Positions 26,538 through 37,300 of a DNA stretch of 64,000 nt are shown here, piece after piece (the first letter of the stretch is position 1; every line of letters begins with the position of its first letter). The position numbers and the translations under genes are program-made. The DNA comes from Promerops cafer (Eukaryota; Chordata; Aves; Passeriformes; Nectariniidae), in assembly GCA_013398275.1 (NCBI GenBank), contig VZSE01000582.1, forward strand, positions 192,018 through 256,017. Direction: 5' to 3'. The notes under the pieces are model-generated. The model searched no databases. It was not told the DNA's origin and worked only from the letters and a program-made list of their open reading frames with translations.

Positions 26538-26543
26538 TTTATT
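26538..26543 (-). terminator. Candidate proximal poly(A) signal AATAAA
   Basis: AATAAA on the minus strand about 2.05 kb after the GPR139 stop, followed downstream by a T/G-rich stretch (cttgctgtatttgtc). It is a plausible alternative end to the distal signal. Confidence 0.35.
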
Positions 26544-27322
26544 ATTGCAAGGGTGAAGCTTTGAGATCACAGGGATGAACAGCCAACAGAATGAGAAGCT
26601 CCTCATTTCTCTTTGGGGACATTTAAATGGATACCATCTCTTTGGTGGGTGAGGATGGAAAGGCTCAGCTTTTGCTCTCAGCCCATTTCCCCAGACGTGC
26701 CCCTCTCCTTGCTCTGGCCTGTGTGGTCCCTGGGGTGCCTCAGCACGTGGCAGAGAATTGCTGAGCAGCTGTGCCACTGGGAGGGCCCTGGGCATCCCCT
26801 CTCTGCTCCTGAGTGAGCTCAGACCCCTCCTGGGAGCACCCCTCCATGCCTTGGCCTGGGGGCTGGTTTCCATGGCCTGTGCCTTCTGCTGCCATTCCCT
26901 TCTGGGGAAGGTGAGCTTGGGCTTGGTGGGGTTGGCTCTTGCAGGATGTGGGTACCAGACATCGTGCAAACATGACCTCTTGTCCTCAGCAGGACTTCAC
27001 TTGGCATTTCTTAGGGGATATGCACCAAAGCTGAGCCATCCATGTGTTTAGAGAGATGATTTCAGCCCTCTGATAGCAGGACTGACTGGATCCCTCCTCA
27101 GAGGAGCTCTCTGTGTTAGTTCCTGATGCAGCACGAGCTCCCTGCTGGCACTGGAGACGGGCACAGGCACAAACACAGGGTTAGCACCAAGCTACCACTG
27201 ATCTGAGCTCCTGAGGAGCTGCTGTGGGCACTGACCACGCTGGCCTCGTGTCCACCACACACCTTCACTGCCCCCACACCGGTGAGGCTCTAGTAAGGGC
27301 CCAGTGGAGAATAAAGAGGTTG

Positions 27323-27352
27323 TGGCATGTGGCTCCAAGAGACCACATGCCA
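27323..27352. repeat. Short perfect hairpin (10-bp stem)
   Basis: TGGCATGTGG and CCACATGCCA are perfect complements around a 10-base loop. It lies within the putative GPR139 3' UTR, so it could fold in that RNA. No known RNA family is recognised. Confidence 0.75.
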
Positions 27353-27562
27353 AGATCTGAAAGGGAAAGAAATTAAAAGAAATGCGTTTTCAGCCTTCCT
27401 GTAAATCTCTTATTTTCTATACTCAGCATTGATGGGATGCTGGGTTTTGAGGGTGAAGGAAGAGAAGTTAACTTCCTTAAAATAAGTGAAATACTTAGAT
27501 CAGCTTAAACTAAAGCTTTAATGTTTTTACTACTTTTGGGTATTTAATGAATCTTTCACACT

Positions 27563-27608
27563 TTGTTTTGTTTTTTTTTGTTGTTGTTGTTGTTGTTTGT
27601 TTTTTTTG
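27563..27608. repeat. T/TTG simple repeat
   Basis: A T-rich tract with an internal run of TTG triplets (six or so) between poly-T blocks. If transcribed on the minus strand it would be a CAA/poly-A tract in the putative 3' UTR. Confidence 0.9.
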
Positions 27609-27890
27609 AACAACCAAATGGCAAATCTGCAATAGGATGGCATCATCCATCAGGAGAAAATCTCAAGTTCAGGTTTTTATATGTTAATCCATAAAGGCCT
27701 GAACATGGGGAATAACTGAGAATCTGTATTGATTGGGAAGGAACTTGAAGGCTCTGATCACTGCTCACAGGAGCAGCTTTGGTGAGAGCTCTGCTTTAGG
27801 CAGGACTTGGTTTCACCCTTGAAAGTCCTTAGACACCATGACTGAAATAGCTGGGGAAAGATGCTGCTTTTGTTCTTGGCTCTAGAAACA

Positions 27891-27909
27891 TCCCTCCCTC
27901 CCTCCCTCC
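27891..27909. repeat. TCCC tetranucleotide microsatellite
   Basis: Four to five tandem TCCC units; a polypurine/polypyrimidine mirror tract. Confidence 0.85.
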
Positions 27910-28590
27910 AGCTCACCTGTCTCAGTCACATTCTTAAATAACAACTTAAAACACACAAATACTGGCAGCTTGCAGGATTGCCTTCCATGCCAAGGCTGCA
28001 ACAGGTACTATATTGGTCCTCAAGCCTTGTTCAAATGTGCCAAAACCAGGCTTGTCACCATTTGTGTCTCACAGGCTGCCTCCTGCAAGGAGGTCTTGAC
28101 AGCACAACTGTGTGTGGTGGCATTTCATGCCAGAATTGACTCATAATTTTTGGCAAGTGCATGCTCCAGAAATGGCACCTTCCACAGTACACAAAAGCAT
28201 CCGTTTACCTTCTCGATAGCAAACTGATGGTCAAGTAAGGTCTTGTGTTTTAAAAGGTTGTAATTAAACTCTGCTGTGGCTTTGCCCTTCTGATGACTTT
28301 GGATTGCACTGGTGTTGGGATGCAAAACATTTGAGTGTGACTGAACACTAAGACTTGAACTCTGAAGCATATTCAAAATGCTATATAAGAGATGGAGGTG
28401 TTTGCCTTCTCACTTTTGCTCCTAAAATCAAGTGCTCCTGTTTCCTCCTGACAGTCTGATCTGCCCCTGGCCACCCAGGGAAATGAAATCAAATGACCTC
28501 TCTTCAAAAAAGCCATTTCAGAAAATTACATCCTGAAGATGTAACCACTTGAAAAGAACTTGCACCCAGAAACTCCAACTATTGACCTTT

Positions 28591-29525
28591 TCATGGTGAT
28601 ATTTTTATAGGCTTTCCATTCTTATCATACTGGTAAACAAGCATTTTGATGCAGTGAGAGTTGGCTGGAGAAATCCACGGGCTGCTTGTTATGGAAAAGT
28701 TATGGTTTGTATAGAATTGCACAGGTTGCTTCTGACACTTAAAGAAGGCTTTCAAGGTGGCAGCTGCCATTGTGCGAAATCTTTTGCTAATAAAACAGTA
28801 GAGGAAGAAATTAATTGCAGTGTTCAACAGTGCCAGCATGTTGGCGATGTCCGACACAATATGGACCACCCAGCTGTTGTTTATAGGAGACACGTAGAGG
28901 TGATACAGTATCATGATTATTCTTGGCGCCCACAGTATGGCAAAAATAGAAGTTATAGTAAACAAAATGGCTGTTGTTTTCCCTGTGGAGTACCCTCGCA
29001 GGCGGAAATTGCTCTTCCGCCGCAGCTTGTACACAATGATGGAATTCAGGATGAAGAAGATGGAGCAGGGCACCAAGTACACAGTGAAGCAGTGGACCCA
29101 GATGAGGACGTGGTGCATGGACGTGCTGATGTAGTCTTCAATCCAAATGTTGGGCCACCAGTAGTAGGGGATGCTGGTCAGAAAGCAGGTGATGTAGACA
29201 CTGACAATGACTTTGCGAGTACGAGCAGGGTAGGAGACCGTGTGGTACTTGAGGGGGTGGCACACAGCGATGTACCTGTCGATGGTCAACGGGACCGTAA
29301 TCCAAATCGACGTGTGGATGGAAGAAAACTCCAAGACCTCAATTATTTTGTCCAGTACCTGAGGCATCTGTTTGTTTAAGATGAAGTCTTCCATGAGGAA
29401 GTCAACAAAGACGATGAAGAAGAGAACCAGGATGTCAGCAGCAGCTAGAGCTAGAAGGTAATTATAGGAGGACTTCTGCCTGCGAGCTACAAGCTGAGAA
29501 AGGATGATGACTGTCAAGATGTTTG
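28591..29525 (-). CDS. GPR139: GPR139, terminal coding exon (class A orphan GPCR); first exon not seen
   Basis: This exon encodes TM1 (second half) to the C-terminus of GPR139, a brain-enriched plasma-membrane receptor reported to respond to L-tryptophan and L-phenylalanine. The exon opens with the last two bases of a split codon (phase 1, Ala), then Asn-Ile-Leu-Thr. Numbering from that Leu as 1, there are 308 codons and a TGA at 28593-28591. Visible landmarks are TM2 near 20-42, the DRY motif at 80-82, TM4 near 102-120, TM5 near 142-164, a basic ICL3 (RRKSNFRLRGYSTGK, 166-180), TM6 with LWAP at 195-198 in place of CWxP, TM7 with NTAINFFLY at 232-240 in place of NPxxY, a short helix 8 and a tail ending KISP. 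No Cys lies at position 3.25 or in ECL2, so the usual TM3-ECL2 disulfide is absent. From memory of human GPR139 the match is near-identical, with changes clustered around ECL1 and ECL3 (near 49-55 and 209-219). The roughly 40 residues of N-terminus and early TM1 must lie in another exon at higher coordinates. GPR142 is the nearest paralogue but fits much less well. Confidence 0.97.
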
Positions 29526-29551
29526 CTGTAGAGAAAGAAACACAGAATTAG
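29526..29551 (-). other. Splice acceptor of the GPR139 terminal exon
   Basis: On the minus strand a pyrimidine tract (tttctttctctacag) ends in AG at 29527-29526, immediately before the first base of the coding exon. A CTAAT branch-point candidate sits at 29551-29547, placing its A about 23 bases before the exon. The intron phase is 1, splitting an Ala codon. This site sets the exon start; the leftmost Leu codon inside the open frame is not a true initiator. Confidence 0.88.
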
Positions 29552-30572
29552 GCTATTAAGATGTAACACTAGCTTTTCTGAGCGCTTGCTTGGAGTTGTT
29601 CAAGCACTTGGCAACATGACCCCCTTATTGAAGTTCAAGAAACCAAAAGGGAAATACCCCAGCTGAGTCCCTCAGAGAAGCTGTTGTAATGACAGGAGCA
29701 TGTGGCCCTGCTCTAAGCTGTGGAATCCACCCCCTGAGCAGGGGCTGCTGGGACTCCTGTCTGTGCACACAAAGGGAGTGGTAGCATGAGGAAAAAAGCT
29801 CACTCACAAACTCTTATTTCCCAGCTTGCTTTCTTCATTTTTTCATATAACAAGGGATGAATAAGAAGGATAGTGAATATAAACAGCCCTTATAGTACTT
29901 GAGATTTGCTGAGTGCTAAGGTGTAGCCAAATTTTAACTACTTCCTCTTGTTTACTAGAACTTACTGTGTAGTCTTGAATTGGAAAAAAAATAAATTCCT
30001 ATTATTCCTACTATCAGTTTGGCTAGAATGAGACAGACAAGATTGCTCCCATCAGAGGCTGGTATCACTTGGCTAGAATACCTGAAGAAGTTCTTAAAAA
30101 TCAGAGATCTGATTTACTGTACAAGTGACAGCCAAATGTTTGTAGTTGATACTTCCCTAAGTGTTCTGTAAATCACCTCTTCTGTGCATTCAGTGCTTCA
30201 AACATTTCTGCCAGCTTTGATGGATTTCCTGAAACAAATCAACAATAATTGTAAAGACTCCTTTAAACCAGAGAAAAAGGAAGTTGGTAACACAAAGGTA
30301 ATGATGGCCTAGGATATGTCCTACAACTGAAAATGCTTGTTTTTTAAAAAAACTGTTTTATTTGGCACTGGAAAACCTTCCTCCTTCAGGAATGCCTTCA
30401 AAGCCTGCTGTCTGGGAGCAGATTTCTGCCACCAGGGAAATGAACTGCAGCCGAGTGAATGATCTTGACTAACAGCCCTCACCTATTTTTGTGTTAACTG
30501 AATGTATTAATTTTGTATCTTGGAGAAAAACCAAAACCAAACATGACAATCAACTGACTCTTTCCCTATACT

Positions 30573-30594
30573 AAAAAAAAAAAAAAAAAAAAAN
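30573..30594. repeat. Poly-A tract (21 A) ending in an unresolved base
   Basis: Twenty-one A residues followed by a single N at 30594. The N probably marks uncertain homopolymer length in the assembly. No retroposed gene or target-site duplication was recognised before it. Confidence 0.9.
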
Positions 30595-33500
30595 CTTTGC
30601 AATGGTACCGTCTCAAATTGCCTTCAGGGGAATTTTCCCAATTCTGTCCTCCATTAACGCGAATGCAACTGCATTGATTTCAGCTCAGCGCAGACGTGGG
30701 AGACAAGAGGTGATACAGCCAGAACTGCTGTGTCATTTTTCACTTATTTGCTTAGAAATGCCTCTGCTGTGCCTGCTGATGAGCCCTGGAGGTGCAGTGA
30801 GTGATGTACTGTCAAGGAAATCCTCGAGCTGGAGCGTTTATCATGGCTCTGCAGCCACTGCTGGTTTTGGCCAGCCAGGCTGACTGGCTCAGCTTCACAG
30901 ATATTGGATGTGACCCATGGGGCGCATCTTCTCTTTAAATCCTCTGGATTTGACTCATTCCAGTGGCAGCAGCTGGAGCCAGTGAGCAGCAAGGGGGATG
31001 TCTGAAGGCATTGGTCCCTGCTGGTAACTCTGGCCTGACTGTCAGAGCAGCTCCTGCAGGGGTGCTGAAGCCAGGCTGTGTTCAGGTACAGCAGCCCTGC
31101 TCCTCACTTTCTATCTATTGCAGGGGTCCTGCTGCTTGGTTCTAACCCCACTCTGTTTTACTACAGGAGCAGATTTATGAGCAGTCCCTTGTACCCTTTG
31201 CCCCTGCCTCTCTCAGGGTTCCCAGCCACGGCAGTAACAGCGTGTGCTGAAATGCAAGTTATTTATCTAAGGCCAGCGAGCCTTGCTTGGTGAGCCAGAT
31301 TAGAAAATTGATCTGACATAGTACACACGAGCTCTACCCAATTTTTTTCTGCAAGGGTTACTGTATCTTCTATTGGAAATGCTTTCCCTGGGATCACATT
31401 AGAGCTTTTTTCTTGCTGGATGATATGAAATATAGTAACACCATTTACTTTGTGAAAACAGATACATACTGGGGTGCAGCAGAAAGTTGCCAGCATGCCA
31501 GTGTCTTAGCACAGGGTCTGTGAGTATTTTTCCTGCTGCACACTGTTTAGGGAAAGTGTAGATGAGCTGTGGATGCCCCAGCCCTTCATCCATTTCCTAG
31601 CCAGAGTTAAGTTGGTCCTTGGTGTCCTCAAACAGTATCTAAAGCTCAGTAAAACGGGAAGTGGGTGGGCACACCACTCTGTGTGATCAACTGTGCCCTT
31701 GTGCCAGTCTCTCAGTAACTCCTGAGTGTCTCCTCAGTGTCCCGCTCTCCTGTGGGCAAAAATTACCCACTGGGGGTGAAAGGTGATAGAAGAGTATTTG
31801 TGACCATACTTTAACCTTGCTGACACTAATTCCTGCACTAGCATGGTAGTCTGTGGTGAGAACTATGGCAGACATAAAAATGTCTCTCTCTGCTGATGTA
31901 GGTGGAGCTACATACAGCTGCTGGATAGGTCAGCACCCCTAAATTGTCCTGGATGGTACACTGCCCATTTCTTGCAGTGTATTTTCTAGATACTAAGTGG
32001 TTAAGATCATTTGAATTTGAAAGAGATTGATCACTGTGCTGGGAGATGATTAGGGGATGACAGATGGGAATTTATGCCAGCATCTCTTGCTGCAGTGCAG
32101 CATTCTGAATTTATAAATATCTGTTTGAGAACCAGGGCTTGATTGGGGACTAGCTGGCTGAAGCCTTGAGGTGCTGCTGGCAGATGATTAGATGCAACTG
32201 TACAAAATGGCAGTCTCAATTCTTTCCCTCCAGGCATGAGGACAAGAGACATTTGAGACACAGCATCCAAAGGTCTCTGATACCCAAACACCTTTGTTCC
32301 AGGCTGCACAAAACAAGGCAACCTTCTAACTCAGCCAGGCTTCATCACAGGACACTTACATCCCTCCTTTGACATCTCTTCTGACTTCATCAGCTTCTGA
32401 GTACAAACTACAGCACCAAATTCACACCATTGGAGGTCCTTTGTGTCTGAGAGGGATCTTCCTTCAGGAGTAACGTTGGTTCCTGTGTGGATTTGGGGTT
32501 ACTGCCCACACCAAAGCTGTGCTGCCTTGGCTGCAGAGCCTGGGCAGTCTTCTGTGCCTCAAAGCAGTGCCTGTGCCCTAAGGGCACAGTTTTGCCCCCA
32601 GCTTCTCATTTCACGGATTACAGTCATCACTCAAATAGTGTCTAACAACTGGCCTTTGCAGGGGATTTGAAGAGCTCCTTTCAGTGAATATTTTCACTGC
32701 ATGTGACCTTAGGCAGGTGCGACTGTATCTGTCTAAAGAAGAAGTAGGCATGGTTCTGGGCTTTATTTGTGATTTGGTTTTTGTTTATTGTTTTGATTGA
32801 GAGCAGTTTGCATGTACACAGCAGCCTTTGCAGTCAAGTGGCCTTTACAACACAAGCAGTAGCTCCCTGCATTGGGAACAAGGCTGGCTCTGTAGCTCAG
32901 CAGTTCAGCTTTATAAACTACCTAGATGAAGTAGCCACGAGTGTGGCTCACTGAGCATGATAAACATTAGGTCATGGAATATAATGGACACCTCTTACCC
33001 AACACAGTTGTTGCTAGGATCGCCACAAATTACTGTGTAATGTGTGAAACTTCTCTGCAGGCTTAGCAGTAGTCACCTGACTGGCACAGAGAGATAGCTT
33101 ACAAATGGGAAATTTTAAGTTGCCTCAGAAAAAATGTTAGTAAACACCTCCTTCTCATATTTAAGAACTCTCAGAATGTAAGTACAATATGCTAAAAATA
33201 AGTGGTGAGGAAAAGGGATGTTCTGGCTTGATGGGAATAGATGATTTGCTCTAAGCTAGGAGGCAATATTCAAATGTAAACAGGTACTGTGTCCAGCAGG
33301 CAGATCTGACACAGTTCCTAAAACAGCTGCTCACCAATAGTTACCAGACTGGAGATGAGGATGGCATTCAGCCCTTATTTTGTGTGGGAGCTCTCTGGAG
33401 AAGCTGATGACAATGGGTGATTTCTGAAAAAGGTGCTACATAACAGAAGTTATTAACAAAATAAAAAACAACCAAGAATACTGTGGCAATGTGAATACAT

Positions 33501-33946
33501 TATAATTACTTATGTTAGCTATAGTTGGTTATGTGATCTTTTTAAATGACCTCTGGATGCTGTTTGCCCTTAAAGAAGATAGGGTAGGTCCACATTTTCC
33601 TCTTACAACTAATATAGATCAAACTCAGCACTAGAGCAGATGGGGACAGACTGAACAGTGCTTCAGTTTGTTCCTGTCTTTTATTATTATATCCTGAGTT
33701 CCTTCCTTAAACTGTTGTGAAGCGTAAAGGGATACTTTATAGAATATAATTAGTGCAATACAAGTTTTGTCTTCCTGAGGAGTTCCTGTGAGGATTGATT
33801 TTTGAAAAGAAATGGATTTATTTGTTGTTCAGCTGTCTGAGTGCTGTCAAACAGCACACAGCAAGGCACCCCCACGAGGGAAGAGCTGTCAGCCCCTTCT
33901 GCTAGTGCCTGCATCATCTCCCAGGAAATGGAGAGGGGATATATGG

Positions 33947-33969
33947 AAAAAAAAAAAAAAAAAAAAAAA
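33947..33969. repeat. Poly-A tract (23 A)
   Basis: Twenty-three A residues followed by GAGAGA. The preceding bases do not resemble a known retroposon body, so a simple repeat is favoured over a processed pseudogene tail. Confidence 0.9.
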
Positions 33970-34250
33970 GAGAGACTCATAAAACTATGGCAGGCACGGA
34001 TGCAGGATTGCTACTGGAGGAAATTTCACATCTTGTAGGAAGGCCCTCATGTGGCTTGTGCTCAGAAAATCCCAGGTGCAGGGACAGACCGTGCCAGTTC
34101 TGAGGGTGGAAGAGAACCTGGAGGTAGAGGATGCCCAAGCTCCTGCCCAGGACAACCCAAAGTCCCTCCTATGTGCAGGAGCCTGGGTTAGTTAATGCCA
34201 GGGAAAACACAGCACGGCCCTGCGCTTACAAGTCACAAGTGAATGAGACA

Positions 34251-34314
34251 GTCAGTGCCAGAGGCCAGATTCTGACAATGAAATCTGGCCTCTGGGGCCA
34301 TTTTTCTCACTGAC
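34251..34314. repeat. Two-part inverted repeat (14-bp and 7-bp stems)
   Basis: The inner arms CCAGAGGCCAGATT (34258-34271) and AATCTGGCCTCTGG (34282-34295) are perfect complements around a 10-base loop. The directly adjoining outer arms GTCAGTG (34251-34257) and CACTGAC (34308-34314) also pair, leaving a 12-base one-sided bulge. It lies in non-coding DNA that would be GPR139 intron if exon 1 is at or beyond the CpG island. Confidence 0.85.
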
Positions 34315-37300
34315 AGCATTTATTAGCTGAGATGGCTCTGGGGAAGGATGCAGTGAATGAGGTACTTTGCTCTGCAGCTGGCAGTAGCCATCAGTGGGTC
34401 ACAGAGGCCAGAGAAGGATTTCAATCCAGCACAAGCACTTCCTCACTGTTGGAGGGCACAGACACAGTAATGGCACGGAGCTGCCAGTGGCTGATACTCC
34501 CTTTGAGCCTTGCCAGCCGAGGCTGGAGTGCAGCAGCTTGTCTGGCAGAAAGGTGTAATTACACTCTGCTGCTTTTGGCTTTCCTAGACCCCTGGAGTTT
34601 TTCTGGAGTAGTCTGTATAAAATAGGGCTATTTCTGCAGTGTGAGAATGGCCCAGAAGGAACACTGGGCTAGGATGTGGGGAGGTCTGGTTTGCGCTCAC
34701 TGGGGCCACACGTGTGTAAATGTGACAGGGATCTGGTTCTCCTCTTGCCATCCTCACCCTCCTTGTCTACCTTTCCTGAGATGGACCTACAGAGCAGAAA
34801 GTCTCTAACGAATCTCAGACATTCCTCCTGCCACTCCAAAGCCTTATTTAGAGGTACCCACACAAGGATAAAAGTATCTAAAATGCATATTCAAAGTCTA
34901 GCCTTGCATCTTGCTACTAGAGCAGTACAGCTTCCTAATGGAAACTGCTGCTGGGAACAGAAAAAGTGATCTGCAAAATGACGCAGAAATCATAAAAGGA
35001 ATTTGGCTAATATCTGGACAGACACGGATTTTCAAGGCAATTTGGGTGTCTCATTTGGCAGGTGTCTGTGGCTTCTAAATGTGGGCTGTCAGTGCAGTGT
35101 AAGGGGTCTCAAGCTGAGTAACTCAAGCTCCAGGGTGACAAAACCATTCTACCCTTTTGATACTAAATGCCAAAGTACTGAGGCAGGTGCCAAAGGTGTT
35201 TCATGGGATGACTGGGATGGAGAGAGGATGTGATTTCATAAGGGCACTGCGATGAATTCTTTACTGAACATGAATAATTAAGAGGATTTTACCTTTGATT
35301 GTGGTTTTGCTAAAATAAACCAGTCTTTATGTCTTCCTAAAGCATTAGGTAATGCAATAGGAGCTCATGCTTGCAAACCCCATGGCCAAGCTTTCTCAGA
35401 GACTACGCCAATTTTACACAGTATGCAGGAAATTACAGACTTTGTAAAACCATTGCAGTTTGGCTTTATTCCCCCACAGAGAATATACTGCATCCCCACT
35501 AGATATATCACTCTTCGGTGTGCTAGTCAGGACATTGAAGAAAACACACTTGGAGTGAACAAATATGTGAGAAATATCCTAGTCTGGTGTAACTGACTGA
35601 CAGGTGATTTGTCTTGAGACCAAAAGCGACCTCTAGAGCACCTGTCCGTGCAGGCAACACTCCATATGATGGGAAAGATGGAGAGGATTAATGACTGCAA
35701 ATTGCAGGGACTCTGTTTCAGGGAAGAATTTCAGTGTTACAACAGGCAAGCTTCTCCTTTCTTCAATGGATAAAGGGATAAAATTATTTTTGGTCATCTT
35801 CTGTACAGCTAATTCTGGTCCCGCTTGGCTGCCGCACTTACTTCTCTCTGCACAACTACACTGGGGTTCTGAGGGGCCACCCAATACATCTTCTCCCATG
35901 AAGTCACCCCAAGAGCAGCACCAAGGGCACTCCAGACATCAGGTTTTAGTATCTGTAAGTACATATCTGTATTCTGCAAAATGAAAACTGATTTGCGTGT
36001 AAGGCCTCCTATGCTCTAGGAGTTAATTTTGGCTTTGTTTCCTTTTCTGGTGTCTCAAAGCATATGAGAAAAGAGATTATAGGCTCAAAATGACCACCTG
36101 AAACAGAAGGTGGAAGCTTTTGTGGACAGGGATTGCTTTGCCCTTGGCATGTGAAAGCAGAGCACACAACCCATCAGGACATCTCTGTGCTGTTTGTTTG
36201 CCTACACCAAATTGTGACGTGTGTGGTTAAAGGCCTTCTGCTGGCTTGTTTCTGCTGATTCACCCCCATTTTACGGAAGGGAGCAGAAAGAGGATGAGAA
36301 GGAGAGAACTAAGTAAGGGGGTGGATGAAGAACAGCAGGATATTAGACTGCCTAGTGCTTCTGAATGTTTTGACTTCTTAACAACTGGGGGCTCTGCATT
36401 ACCCACCTACCGTGAAAACTGGCTGTGCTCTCTCTTTTGTGTCGTTGTCATTTCAAGGAAAAATGTACTTTGGAGTTTTTCCTTTCCAATCCATTTTAGC
36501 AGCCTGCCATGCAAGGTTGTGCACTTCATAGTCTGCTGAGCCTCCCAAATATGGCACCTCATTATCATTACAGCCCTGACAGTGTTGTTTCCTACTGACG
36601 TGGCAGAAGAAATCCAAAGTTAGCAATTGCACTCTGTCTAGTGGCATCCAGAAATGTACAATCAACTTCTCCACAATCCATGCATTAGCATGGATTCAGC
36701 CACATGCTGTCTTTCAGGCTGCAAGATTTTAGCAGCTACAGGCTCCAGATGTACTGACCAAACTAAATCACTCCCATCTGTACACCTTGCTGTCACCAGT
36801 TCTGTGCAGGAACAGAATGAATCTATTATTTTTCATAATAGTTCTTCTCTCCTAAAGAACAAGCATTCATTTTACAATAGGAAATTACTCATTTTAAGCA
36901 TGTTAGCAGCAGTTTTGTTCCTCTCTGTCCAGTACTGCTACTGTAAATGAGCTGTAGTGCCCTTCAGTTGCTCCAATAGCTAAGCTAAAGTTCTGGCAAT
37001 CTATTTGTCCCCTTTTTAGTAGGATGCAATGTACTGGCCTTGCGTCCAATTCAGATTTTAAGTCAGAGAATATATGGCCTTTGAGTAAAAAGGGTGGTTG
37101 AATCAGGTCTCAGGAGGGTTTGGTTCTTATTCACTAATGAGCGCAGCAGAAGAGTGCTGTTTTTTCAAGGTCATAGCTCTACATTGGAACAACTCTCCCA
37201 CTCATACTTTTGGATCTTCCTTTAGCACTTCTATTTTTCAGGTATGCTGCTATGAGAAAGGCTATTTATTCAGGTGTTGGAAATGGTCTCTTTAATCAGA

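Larger units (their letters stand above)
25145..28590 (-). other. Probable GPR139 3' untranslated region (inferred)
   Basis: No gene is visible between the GPR139 stop codon and about 25.15 kb. On the minus strand AATAAA occurs at 26543-26538 and again at 25175-25170. The stretch 25,145-26,520 is AT-rich and non-repetitive, like the distal part of a long vertebrate 3' UTR. The stretch 26,545-28,000 is more GC-rich, holds two simple repeats, and looks less UTR-like. A 3.4 kb UTR is therefore possible, but a shorter one or a separate non-coding transcript cannot be excluded. Open frames here (for example 25249-25524 plus, 26532-26969 minus) show no recognisable family. Confidence 0.4.

Noticed and set aside
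28654..29379. 241-codon open frame on the plus strand
   Set aside because: It is the exact antisense of the GPR139 exon; its openness follows from the receptor's codon composition. It has no recognisable domain.
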